Shown here piece by piece: positions 46,903-54,977 of a stretch of DNA of 64,000 nt (positions within the stretch are counted from its first letter, which is position 1; each line of letters starts with the position of its first letter). Below the pieces are notes generated by a model. The model was given only the letters and a program-made list of their open reading frames with translations, did not search any database and had not been told where the DNA came from. The stretch is from Methanobrevibacter smithii ATCC 35061 (GTDB lineage Archaea; Methanobacteriota; Methanobacteria; Methanobacteriales; Methanobacteriaceae). The DNA lies in the NCBI RefSeq assembly GCF_000016525.1, contig NC_009515.1, forward strand, positions 522,501 through 586,500. The letters run 5' to 3'. The position numbers were made by a program, and so were the translations under genes.

Positions 46903-48369
46903 CTATCCAGCCAATAAAATTCTGTTTAACACCTTTTGAGAATCCAAATAATACATCTCCAAAACAGTGCTGACATCCTTGATTGATCTGATATTCCAAT
47001 CAACCATATGCTGCAGAACAATTTCACGGTTCTTGATTTCATCATAAAGACTGTTTAAAGAATTTCCACTAACATTAGCTATTTCAGTTAATGTTTTACT
47101 GGTAATTCCCACATTTTTAATAGTGTCACTTTGGGGGTCCCATTCAAATATCTTATTTAATTGAATTACTCCCTCTTCGATTCCGGATACTTCCGCCACT
47201 TCACTTATTCTTCTGAATGACACTCCATCAGACCTATAAATTCTGTTTTGCATTATTATAAAATCAATAGCTGAAATCATAATATTCGGAACAGACATCG
47301 GAGCATTAGTTAATCGAGTGATCGTTTCTCTTGCATCATTTGAATGAAGTGTCCCAAATCCAGAATGTCCAGTATTTAGTGCTGTAAACAGTGTAATGGC
47401 TTCACTTCCCCTAACTTCACCGACAATTATCCTGTCCGGCCTTTGTCTTAATGAGTTTTTAACCAAGTCATTCATTGTTAATTCACCTCTGTTTTCAACA
47501 TTTGGCGGTCTTGTTTCCATTCTAATAACATGTTCATGAGGTATTTGAAGTTCTAAGGTATCTTCAATTGTAATTATCCTTTCTTTTGGATTTATAAATG
47601 AAGATAATGCATTTAATGTTGTGGTTTTTCCGGAACTGGTTCCTCCAGATATTATTGCATTAGCTGATTTTACTCCCAAACCGTCAAAACACAGCCAGAA
47701 AAATGCTGCAAGTTCAACTGAAATTGTTTTTGAGTTTATCAAATCAATTATGGTTAATGGATCTCTTTTAAATTTACGTATAGTCATTGACGGACCGTCT
47801 GCTGAAATTGGAGGAATTGTTGCATTAACTCTTGAACCGTCCGGCAGCCTACCATCCAAAATTGGTGATTCCTGATCAATTCTGCGATTTATCTGTCTGG
47901 CTATTGAATCAATCAGATTCATCACTTCACCAGCATCTTTAAACAGAATATTCGTTTTCATCATACCGTATTCCCTATGATAAACAAAAACCGGTTTATC
48001 TATACCAATTACCATGATTTCTTCCAAATTATCATCACGAATTAATGGGTCAATTTCCCCATAACCTACAAGATCCTGAAACAGTTTTCTTGCTAAGTTG
48101 TCCAAATATTCATTTGAAATGGTATTATTTTGAGAGTTGTTTGCTAACTTTGCAAATAAAAAGTTCTTAATATCATTTAATAACTTATCTTCATTTACCT
48201 GAAGAGATTCATCAGATGATATAGCTAAATCCACTAAATTTTCACGAAGTTCACTTAAAAGAAGTTTTTCCTCAGAAGAGTATTTTTGTTTAAAAACATT
48301 ATATTGAGGTACAACATCAAAATTGCTTCCAATACTGTCAAATTGTTTTTTAATTACATTATTGTTCAT
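46903..48369 (-). CDS. Secretion/pilus ATPase of the TadA/CpaF (VirB11-GspE) family
   Basis: A 488-aa hexameric ATPase. Walker A is SGGTSSGKTTTL, Asp box ITIEDTLELQI, Walker B and His box LRQRPDRIIVGEVRGSEAI and NTGHSGFGTLHS. It would drive assembly or secretion through the membrane protein encoded downstream. The likely product is an adhesion pilus; substrates must be encoded elsewhere. Confidence 0.88.
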   Translation of the reverse strand: MNNNVIKKQFDSIGSNFDVVPQYNVFKQKYSSEEKLLLSELRENLVDLAISSDESLQVNEDKLLNDIKNFLFAKLANNSQNNTISNEYLDNLARKLFQDLVGYGEIDPLIRDDNLEEIMVIGIDKPVFVYHREYGMMKTNILFKDAGEVMNLIDSIARQINRRIDQESPILDGRLPDGSRVNATIPPISADGPSMTIRKFKRDPLTIIDLINSKTISVELAAFFWLCFDGLGVKSANAIISGGTSSGKTTTLNALSSFINPKERIITIEDTLELQIPHEHVIRMETRPPNVENRGELTMNDLVKNSLRQRPDRIIVGEVRGSEAITLFTALNTGHSGFGTLHSNDARETITRLTNAPMSVPNIMISAIDFIIMQNRIYRSDGVSFRRISEVAEVSGIEEGVIQLNKIFEWDPQSDTIKNVGITSKTLTEIANVSGNSLNSLYDEIKNREIVLQHMVDWNIRSIKDVSTVLEMYYLDSQKVLNRILLAG

Positions 48370-48481
48370 ATTTACAACCTAAAACTATTTTAAATCTATT
48401 TTAGACATTAGTAATACTAATTAATAAAGTTTTTATTACTTTCCAAATAATAATTACATATTAAAATCAATATACAGAAAT

Positions 48482-49435
48482 ATGACACAAAACTGCTCCT
48501 GTGGAAAAAATTGTATTACAACAAAAGAAAATATGGCCGGCAAAATAGCTGAACTGAACCCCTGTGAAAACTGTGAAGATGTTGCAATAAAAAAATTCAG
48601 TCCGTTAAATGAATTGATTGACTTTAATGAGCTTGACTCAGATTATAAAAAATGCAAATGTGGGAAACGACCTATCGACATTGTAATGAGCCATGTCTTA
48701 AAGATAATGATTGAAGAGGAAATAATTCCTCAAAATGCAACATTAAGAAGACACAGCCCTGTTCCCCTTCCATGTTTTTATTATTCTACACAAATGGCAC
48801 AGTTTATTGGTAAAGATTCATTAGTGTTAATCCATCCTGATTTCAACAAAAAGGTTGCCAAAAGACTGACTGATGAAGTAGATGAAGTCAAAGGAGTTTT
48901 AAAAGGAAATCCTCAGGAAGTCAATGGTATGATTGACAAAGATTCCCATATAAAAAACTTTGAATTGCTGTCAGGCTGCTGCAACCGTTCAGACGTTATG
49001 AGAACACTTATCAAAAATAATGATGAAATGGAAAAAATAATCATAAACAAAGACCAGCACAAATACCATATTGAAGTAGCTCCAACAACAGAAGAAAAAC
49101 TTATTAAACTTCACAATTACTTGGAAAACAGCAATATCAAAAAAGGAACAGCTATTGATGGAATGTGCGGTAACGGATCAATTGGAATCTATTTGCTCAA
49201 ATACGGATTTGAAAAAGTAATATTCAATGATGTTTACAGCGAAGCTATTGAAAATCTGAAATTTAACCTTGAAGTTAATGAAATACTCGGAAATTATGAG
49301 ATTTACAACAAAGCATTTGAAGATTTGGAAATTGAAAAATGTGATTTGTGTGTAATTGACAGTTATCCTCAGGCAGATATTGAAAAAATTATCAAAAAAG
49401 CCGAAAAAATAGCTGACAATGTGCTGATAATCTAA
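48482..49435 (+). CDS. SAM-dependent methyltransferase with Cys-rich N-terminus
   Basis: A 317-aa methanogen protein. The first 65 residues contain several Cys groups (CSCGKNC, CENC, CKCGK) that could bind zinc or Fe-S. The C-terminal 120 residues form a class I methyltransferase fold with the SAM motif GTAIDGMCGNGSIGIYLLK and VIFNDVYSEAI. A middle block includes RRHSPVPLPCFYYSTQM. Target unknown. Its last 4 bases overlap the converging TctA-like gene. Confidence 0.7.
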   Translation: MTQNCSCGKNCITTKENMAGKIAELNPCENCEDVAIKKFSPLNELIDFNELDSDYKKCKCGKRPIDIVMSHVLKIMIEEEIIPQNATLRRHSPVPLPCFYYSTQMAQFIGKDSLVLIHPDFNKKVAKRLTDEVDEVKGVLKGNPQEVNGMIDKDSHIKNFELLSGCCNRSDVMRTLIKNNDEMEKIIINKDQHKYHIEVAPTTEEKLIKLHNYLENSNIKKGTAIDGMCGNGSIGIYLLKYGFEKVIFNDVYSEAIENLKFNLEVNEILGNYEIYNKAFEDLEIEKCDLCVIDSYPQADIEKIIKKAEKIADNVLII

Positions 49436-50685
49436 ATAAACATTTGCATATAAATTACAATAGCCGGAACAATCAGAACTCCCATTAAATGAGACTTTCC
49501 AACTCCAATATAATGCGGCAGCATTCCAAGGGCAGTAGATGTAATCAAAGCCAGAGTCATGTAAAAAATTGGAGCTTTATAATATAATGTAAAAATGTAT
49601 AAAATCCCAATTTGCAGGATAATCACAGCTATTGATAATTTACGGTAATCAACTCCACCCATTAATTTTGAAAAAGAGTCCCCTAATTTTAAACATAAAA
49701 TCAGAGATATTGAAACTGCTATTAAAGATGCAAAAATAAAAATCATCAAATGGCTGATTGACATATCTGAGATTAAATAAGACATATAAACTGCTATGCC
49801 GCTTCTGGGATTTCCAATTATATAAATTGCCATTAAAGAAAAAAGACAATCTGAAATATTCAAACCGGAAGTAGCCAGTAAAAAATTAACTGTATCATCT
49901 TCTGAATTATCATTTGTACCGCTAGCTGCCTGAACTATTACAGTTCCCTGAGCAGGACCAAATCCCGGCAGAAATCCCAAAATAGCTCCTGTAATTCCAC
50001 CAGCAAAAATGCTTTTAAATTTATTGAAATCTATGTTTAATTCATAAAAACTGTTCTGATGAGGAATAGTCGAATTATCATTTAAACTAAATAAAATTGT
50101 ACTTATCCCAAATAACCCTGAAAAAATACACATCAAAGAAACTCCTGATGAAATTGGAGTTTGGAAAATTGCCCATCCCAAAATTCCTGAAAGCAAAAAC
50201 AGCAATAATGACCATGCAAAATCTCTTTTTGAATTTGTAAGGGCATAAGTTAAATAAACTGAAGCTGAAAGCAAAATAATCCAAGTGTATGGCTTTGTAA
50301 GCTCATGTAAAAAAGGCAATGTCACTGCAAAAACAGGCATCATCAAAATCGTAATTACAATTGCCCCAAATCCTCCAACGGCAACAATTCTTATAACTTC
50401 TTTTGACCTTCCCTGTAGAACCATTCTGTGGCCTGGAAGAATAGATGTTGCAGTTCCCTCCTGAGGAACTCCCAAAAGCATTGAAGGTACAAATTCTGTC
50501 AATGCATGGGCTATAGACATGGATACCATTAAAACGCATAAAAATTCAGGAGACAAGAAACCTAAAATGAATGCAGACGATGCAAAAAGTATTGCACCGG
50601 CAGTATTGACGTGAATCCCCGGAATCATCCCAGTTAAAGTTCCGATTAAAATTCCTATAAAACAAGCAAATACTAATTCTAACAT
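49432..50685 (-). CDS. TctA-family (DUF112) tripartite tricarboxylate transporter-like permease
   Basis: A 417-aa membrane protein with about eleven helices. The family motifs GTLTGMIPGIHVNTAGA near the N-terminus and LGFLPGFGPAQGT in the second half form the twin repeat of TctA. In bacteria TctA needs TctB and a binding protein, neither of which is here, so the archaeal form may work alone. A MarR gene lies upstream on the same strand, possibly its regulator. Confidence 0.8.
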   Translation of the reverse strand: MLELVFACFIGILIGTLTGMIPGIHVNTAGAILFASSAFILGFLSPEFLCVLMVSMSIAHALTEFVPSMLLGVPQEGTATSILPGHRMVLQGRSKEVIRIVAVGGFGAIVITILMMPVFAVTLPFLHELTKPYTWIILLSASVYLTYALTNSKRDFAWSLLLFLLSGILGWAIFQTPISSGVSLMCIFSGLFGISTILFSLNDNSTIPHQNSFYELNIDFNKFKSIFAGGITGAILGFLPGFGPAQGTVIVQAASGTNDNSEDDTVNFLLATSGLNISDCLFSLMAIYIIGNPRSGIAVYMSYLISDMSISHLMIFIFASLIAVSISLILCLKLGDSFSKLMGGVDYRKLSIAVIILQIGILYIFTLYYKAPIFYMTLALITSTALGMLPHYIGVGKSHLMGVLIVPAIVIYMQMFI

Positions 50686-50802
50686 AGCTATTAATTAAAT
50701 TAACTGCAATTTATACTTTGTTTAATTTAAATAAGAATATTTAGCTAGTATTGAAAAAATGTATCCAAAAAAATTAAAAAAAAATAGTGGTGCAGAAAAT
50801 AA

Positions 50803-51276
50803 TCAATATTTAAAATTATCAATTCTTTGCCTGTCAAACTCCAATGCCTTTAAAGCTAATCTTTCCAATGTTGTAAGTAACTCTCCTCTAGACATTTCCA
50901 GTTCATGTGCAATTTCCTCTTCCCATTCCAGTTCCTTATCATGTAAAAATTTACCTAATTCTTTTCCTTTTTCAGTAATGTCTATTTTATAAGCTCTTTT
51001 ATTTTCCTCAGTATATTCCCTGGTCAGAATCCCTTTTTCTTCAAGCTCACCAAATGCTCTTGAAACTCCAGACCTGTCCATCAAACAGGCTGTTGCAATA
51101 TCTGACTGAGTTGAACTTTCATTATAAAAAACATGCATCAGCATATAGTACTGATTTTTATTAATCCCAAAATCTTTAAGATAATGATTAATAAAAATGT
51201 CATGAAAAGAATGCAGGCTTATTATATGGCAAATCATATGGGGGCTTATTTTAATAAGATCATCTGTTGTATACAT
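50803..51276 (-). CDS. MarR-family transcription regulator
   Basis: A 157-aa winged-helix protein. TQSDIATACLMDRSGVSRAF is the recognition region and LEEKGILTREYTEENKRAYKIDIT is the wing. Such proteins bind phenolic or other small ligands and repress transporter genes. A near-palindrome GTTAATTGAAATCAAC (51315-51330) and a TATA-like TTATAAAT (minus strand, about 51297-51304) precede it; a TctA-like gene follows. An insertion sequence ends only 83 bp from its start. Confidence 0.85.
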   Translation of the reverse strand: MYTTDDLIKISPHMICHIISLHSFHDIFINHYLKDFGINKNQYYMLMHVFYNESSTQSDIATACLMDRSGVSRAFGELEEKGILTREYTEENKRAYKIDITEKGKELGKFLHDKELEWEEEIAHELEMSRGELLTTLERLALKALEFDRQRIDNFKY

Positions 51277-51351
51277 TAAAAAACACCATTGAAATTTATA
51301 ATAAACATAAACAAGTTAATTGAAATCAACCCATTAGTTATCAACAGATTT

Positions 51352-51359
51352 AATTTTTT
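51352..51359. repeat. Target-site duplication, left copy
   Basis: AATTTTTT directly precedes the left inverted repeat and is found again at 52741-52748 after the right inverted repeat. An exact 8-bp duplication marks transposition into an AT-rich site. Confidence 0.85.
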
Positions 51360-51388
51360 GAGTCTGTAAAATTTTATAGGCTTATTTG
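51360..51388. repeat. Left terminal inverted repeat of the IS
   Basis: 29 bp identical to the reverse complement of 52712-52740. The core CTGTAAAATTTTATAGG is itself partly self-complementary (AAAATTTT), which may help transposase dimers bind. Confidence 0.88.
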
Positions 51389-51512
51389 TTTTTTAATTTT
51401 TTACAGTTGAACTTTCATTTTGATGAAATTTCATTCTAATTTTTCTTTAATTTTAATATAAATGATTTAAAAATAGTAAAATACTTTAATAAGTGAGGAC
51501 AAATAATATTTT

Positions 51513-52718
51513 ATGACCAAACAAAACAAATCTGCCCTCAATAGTAATATAGACTTCATACAACTTAAACTTTATGATTTTTTTGATGAAAAAATTGATC
51601 AAGAAAAAATTATTTCAAAAAGATTGAATAAAACACCTAATTTTGAAAATACTAATCATAAACTATTTTTAGATGAAAATAATACTTTTAAATATGATAA
51701 TCCCATTTGTCCAGTTTGTGGAAGCCACAAAATAATCAAAAAAGGCACAATAAAGAAAAACAAACAAAATACTAATGGAAAAACAACAGAATTCAAAGAA
51801 CAGCAATATCAATGCAAAAAATGTGGAAAAAAATTCGGAATATACAATAATCCATTAATTGGTGAAAATAAACAATTTTTACAAGAAATAATGGATAAAA
51901 TTCCAGGAATAATGAAAATAGGGTACCAATCACTTCGTAAAATAAGTAAATACTTTGAAATATTCCTTGGAATCAGAATATCTCATCAAACAATCAAGAA
52001 CTGGTCTGACAAAAATCACGAAGAAAGCATCAGCAATGAAAAATTTGAATATTCTGGCTATTATTTATATGATGAGCAATTTTTAAGACTTAATGGAACT
52101 AGACACTACAGATTAACTTTATTTGATGCAATACTCAATATTCCAGTCACAGAACGAATAGTACGTCGCAGAATACCAAAAAACACGAAAAAATTTATCT
52201 TAGAATCAACAGAAAATAAACCATTCATTTGCCTAACAACCGATTTATTCCCAATGTATCGTAATGTAGCAGATGAAATAGAAGTAAAACATCAATTGTG
52301 CATATTTCATCTGTTTCAAACAATAAACCATAAATTAAAAGTATATTGTAGAAGAAACAAGATTAATGGAAAACAAAGAGACCATATTTACGAAAATGCA
52401 CAAGAATTAAAAAACTGTTTCAGACAAAACTCAAAAAAAGAAGCAATAGAACAATTTAAACAATATTTACAAAAATATACGGCCATACCAGTTGTTTTAA
52501 AAGATTTCATAAGAAAACATATCATAAATCACTTCCACAGATACGTAGAATATCTTGATGATGAAAATATAGAAAAAACATCAAATAAAGTCGAAAATTA
52601 CTACAGACAAACCAATCCTGAAAAAATAAAGAAAATATACAAAACCAAAAATGGAATCCTGACATTTTTAGACTATCAAATGCAAAATTGGACTGAAAAA
52701 CACATTAAAATCAAATAA
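51513..52718 (+). CDS. IS transposase (zinc-ribbon plus DDE type)
   Basis: A 401-aa transposase. Residues 60-115 hold a zinc ribbon (CPVCGSHKIIKKG, CKKCGKKFG), and a helical region with RISHQTIKNWSD follows, probably for DNA binding. Candidate catalytic acids are Asp in YLYDEQFLRLNG, Asp in CLTTDLFPMYRN and Glu in NKVENYYRQTNP. The last codon and stop lie inside the right inverted repeat. No frameshift or stop is present, so it looks functional. Confidence 0.88.
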   Translation: MTKQNKSALNSNIDFIQLKLYDFFDEKIDQEKIISKRLNKTPNFENTNHKLFLDENNTFKYDNPICPVCGSHKIIKKGTIKKNKQNTNGKTTEFKEQQYQCKKCGKKFGIYNNPLIGENKQFLQEIMDKIPGIMKIGYQSLRKISKYFEIFLGIRISHQTIKNWSDKNHEESISNEKFEYSGYYLYDEQFLRLNGTRHYRLTLFDAILNIPVTERIVRRRIPKNTKKFILESTENKPFICLTTDLFPMYRNVADEIEVKHQLCIFHLFQTINHKLKVYCRRNKINGKQRDHIYENAQELKNCFRQNSKKEAIEQFKQYLQKYTAIPVVLKDFIRKHIINHFHRYVEYLDDENIEKTSNKVENYYRQTNPEKIKKIYKTKNGILTFLDYQMQNWTEKHIKIK

Positions 52719-52740
52719 GCCTATAAAATTTTACAGACTC
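52712..52740. repeat. Right terminal inverted repeat of the IS
   Basis: 29 bp, ending ACAGACTC at 52740; complements the left end exactly and contains the transposase stop codon at 52716-52718. Confidence 0.88.
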
Positions 52741-52748
52741 AATTTTTT
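52741..52748. repeat. Target-site duplication, right copy
   Basis: AATTTTTT, identical to 51352-51359 on the other side of the element. Confidence 0.85.
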
Positions 52749-52822
52749 GAAAAATAATATATAAATGTTGTTATGCACAACAATAATTTTATGAATATAA
52801 AAAAAGTAATTAAAAAGAAGAT

Positions 52823-53092
52823 TTACATTAATCTTCTAGTATCAGTAATTTCCACACTAGCTACATCAGCTAATTTTGCCATAGCTTCTTCAGTAGATTC
52901 TGTTCCACCTTCACCATCTTCAATAATGAAAATAAGGTTTAATGCAACTAAACCAAATGCAATTGGTTCTTCTTCAATTTTGTGGAATTCTGCTTCAGCA
53001 GGCATAGCTGCTTGAATAGCTGCTTTTAAAGCTTCCAAATCTACATCAGGACTTTCTGGCATGATTTTTAAAGTTGCTACAACTTCACCCAT
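52823..53092 (-). CDS. ef1b: Translation elongation factor aEF-1 beta
   Basis: An 89-aa nucleotide exchange factor for aEF-1 alpha. MGEVVATLKIMPESPDVDLE and the C-terminal VEITDTRRLM are usual for the archaeal protein. The start is ATG 53092, seven bases after GGAGGA; an ATG two codons upstream is too close to that site. It is followed upstream by a zinc-finger gene and mfnE in the same order seen in other methanogens. Confidence 0.93.
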   Translation of the reverse strand: MGEVVATLKIMPESPDVDLEALKAAIQAAMPAEAEFHKIEEEPIAFGLVALNLIFIIEDGEGGTESTEEAMAKLADVASVEITDTRRLM

Positions 53093-53116
53093 CAACATTC
53101 CTCCATTACTAAGTAT

Positions 53117-53278
53117 TTATGGTCCTTCAAAACCACATTCACATTTATAAGCATGACCGAAAGTACGGCATTTTTCACATCTTGCTATTTTTGCTCCACA
53201 AACAGGACATTCAAATTCAACGAAAGGCCCGGTTAATGGAATTTCTTGTTTACATGAAATACATTCTACTTCTTTCAT
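53117..53278 (-). CDS. Small zinc-finger protein, HVO_2753-like (53 aa)
   Basis: A short protein with four CXXC-type pairs: CISC, CPVC, CEKC and CEC with a nearby Cys. It contains GPFVEFECPVCGAKIARCEK and ends in YKCECGFEGP, matching the archaeal HVO_2753-type family, which often sits beside the aEF-1beta gene. Two zinc ions are expected. Start ATG 53278 after AGGTGATT; it follows mfnE at once. Cellular role not known. Confidence 0.85.
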   Translation of the reverse strand: MKEVECISCKQEIPLTGPFVEFECPVCGAKIARCEKCRTFGHAYKCECGFEGP

Positions 53279-53938
53279 CTAATCACCTATTATTTGTGTG
53301 TAATCGAAATTATAATTATCTATATTATCATCAATAAGAGATAACACCCTTTCAGGGTACTTTCCATTTACAACAAAACAATCAGACCCGAATTTAAGTA
53401 AAAGAGAAGGCAACATTAAGTCTATTGATGTTTCATCAAAAGTCAGTAGTTTTTTTGCATCAATGACATTAATAAATTCCGAACCTTCTTCATTAGGTTC
53501 TCGGGTATATATACCATTTACATTTGTTACTATTAAAAGCTTTGCATTTAAGGAGTGTGCAACATATGCTGCAATTGAATCTGAAGTTACATCCCATGAG
53601 CATTCAAAGGGATCTTCATTTTTCAAAAATTCAGAAACAATAAAAATAGGAGTAAAACCATTATCTGAAATTTTTTCAGCTTCGTCAATTGTATATGCCA
53701 ATTTTGTAGAGTTTACTTTATCATTAACCAATTTAGATAAAATATCCATACATTCAATTGCAGTATTGTGACTGGCTTCATCAGAAAAATGATAATATGA
53801 ATCATATTCCCTTATCAAATTAGCAAACTCCCCACCACCTAAAATAATCAAAGAATTTGTATTTTCCAGTTTTTTAGCTAATGTTATTGCATCTTTTGGA
53901 AATAAACTTCCCCCAATTTTAACAACCTGTTTGATAAT
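53279..53938 (-). CDS. mfnE: Amino-acid-kinase family protein MfnE, probably ATT start
   Basis: Kinase of about 219 aa that phosphorylates the aminomethylfuran-methyl-phosphate intermediate in methanofuran synthesis. Motifs: KIGGSLFPKDA at the N-terminus (phosphate loop), IILGGGEFANLIREY, ECSWDVTSDSIAAYVAHSL and LLIVTNVNGIY. The conserved KIGGS lies upstream of the first TTG (53851), and the open frame (back to a stop at 53951-53953) has no ATG, GTG or TTG there. ATT at 53936-53938 follows GGAG by five bases and gives the usual family length. Its neighbour aEF-1beta is also next to mfnE in Methanocaldococcus, from memory. Confidence 0.8.
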   Translation of the reverse strand: MIKQVVKIGGSLFPKDAITLAKKLENTNSLIILGGGEFANLIREYDSYYHFSDEASHNTAIECMDILSKLVNDKVNSTKLAYTIDEAEKISDNGFTPIFIVSEFLKNEDPFECSWDVTSDSIAAYVAHSLNAKLLIVTNVNGIYTREPNEEGSEFINVIDAKKLLTFDETSIDLMLPSLLLKFGSDCFVVNGKYPERVLSLIDDNIDNYNFDYTQIIGD

Positions 53939-54002
53939 GATATCTCCAACCTAATTTACTATGTGTTTAATTAAAACTAGCTATCATTAAATTAAATAAA
54001 AC

Positions 54003-54341
54003 TCATAAAAGTTTTAAATCCCCAGTTATCTTATCCATTATTTCATCTTCATCAGGCCCAATGCCCAAAACTGTTGTGGTTGATGTAGGTAACTGAGTCC
54101 TTCCAGCATCAACTACCAAATAATTAGAAACATTGTTTTTATCGGCTTCCTTTTTAAGGTCCAATAATTCTTCCAAAGAATCCACTTTACAAACTACCTT
54201 AGCATAACCGTCAGATTCCCATTTTTTAATTAATTTAGAATCTGTTCTTTTATATGAACCTATAGAACCATGACAACATTGAGCAGCAATTTTTCCCTTG
54301 CCCATTTTTAAATCTCTTCTTACAACCATCACTTGTTTCAT
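54003..54341 (-). CDS. pth2: Peptidyl-tRNA hydrolase, archaeal type
   Basis: A 112-aa enzyme that releases peptides from stalled peptidyl-tRNA. Family blocks are MVVRRDLKMGKGKIAAQCCH and VVDAGRTQLPTSTTTVLGIG, which hold the catalytic Lys, Asp and the Gly-rich loop. The likely start is ATG 54341; an earlier ATG at 54347 is possible. Confidence 0.94.
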   Translation of the reverse strand: MKQVMVVRRDLKMGKGKIAAQCCHGSIGSYKRTDSKLIKKWESDGYAKVVCKVDSLEELLDLKKEADKNNVSNYLVVDAGRTQLPTSTTTVLGIGPDEDEIMDKITGDLKLL

Positions 54342-54466
54342 ACACACATTTTTCTATGTGTCCACTTAAATAATTTTAGCTCCAATAAAGTATAATACTT
54401 ATAATGTTTATATAGATTATTACTATTTTAAGTGAAAAAAATTTACTTAAATAAGGAGATGAGCCT

Positions 54467-54829
54467 ATGAATAAAAAAGTTATTGTAATACTAGTTGCCA
54501 TCTGTATAATAGGTGCAATTACAATACCTGCATTTATTTCAGAAAATGACTCTTCAAAATCAAATACAAAAAGTGATTTTAAAATCAAGATTGAAAGTGG
54601 CGGAACATGGAGACTTGATCTTATAGTTGATGGGCATCATTCACTTATAGAAGGAAACGGTTCCAGAACAATCAACCTTGGAAACATAGATTCTGCAAGT
54701 ATAACATTTAACCAATATAAAGGCGGACCTTCTACAATTTCATTATTAGATGGAGACAATACTGTCATAAATAGGGGAAGAGCTCCTAACGAAGGTTTTG
54801 CAACTGTGTACTTTTATCATAAAGCTTAA
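54467..54829 (+). CDS. Hypothetical exported protein (120 aa)
   Basis: I recognise no family. It has a signal-anchor segment (residues 5-24, KKVIVILVAICIIGAITIP), then a soluble domain from about residue 40 with predicted beta strands (TWRLDLIVDGHHSLIEGNG, SASITFNQYKG). It follows a good TATA region and GGAGATGAG site. A palindromic terminator follows. Confidence 0.65.
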   Translation: MNKKVIVILVAICIIGAITIPAFISENDSSKSNTKSDFKIKIESGGTWRLDLIVDGHHSLIEGNGSRTINLGNIDSASITFNQYKGGPSTISLLDGDNTVINRGRAPNEGFATVYFYHKA

Positions 54830-54830
54830 A

Positions 54831-54865
54831 ATGGAAGTTTAAACTTCCATGTCTATTTTTTAAAA
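54831..54865 (+). terminator. Palindromic terminator
   Basis: ATGGAAGTTTAAACTTCCAT (54831-54850) is a perfect 20-bp palindrome followed by GTCTATTTTTT. Confidence 0.7.
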
Positions 54866-54977
54866 ACTCAGTTTAAAACTTAAATACTTCCTAACCAAAT
54901 CCTTTAAAAATGAAAAAAAACTAATATAAAAATACTATTAATTTTTATTTTTATTATTATAATTAAAGGAGATATAA

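Larger units (their letters stand above)
51360..52740 (+). mobile_element. Intact insertion sequence with 29-bp terminal inverted repeats (ISM1-like)
   Basis: A 1381-bp element with one transposase gene. Its ends are perfect 29-bp inverted repeats, 51360-51388 and 52712-52740, beginning GAGTCTGTAAAATTTTATAG. An exact 8-bp target duplication flanks it. From memory, ISM1 of M. smithii also has 29-bp ends and an 8-bp duplication but is shorter (about 1.2 kb), so this is probably a relative. The ends show no decay, so the element may be recent and active. Its insertion lies in the gap between the marR promoter and the aEF-1beta gene. Confidence 0.88.

Noticed and set aside
48410-48418. AGTAATACT copy between the Tad ATPase and methyltransferase genes
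   Set aside because: Single isolated copy; one or two are expected by chance in this AT-rich window, and no nickel gene is near.
53119-53337. Plus-strand 72-codon frame
   Set aside because: It is antisense to the clear zinc-finger gene at 53117-53278.
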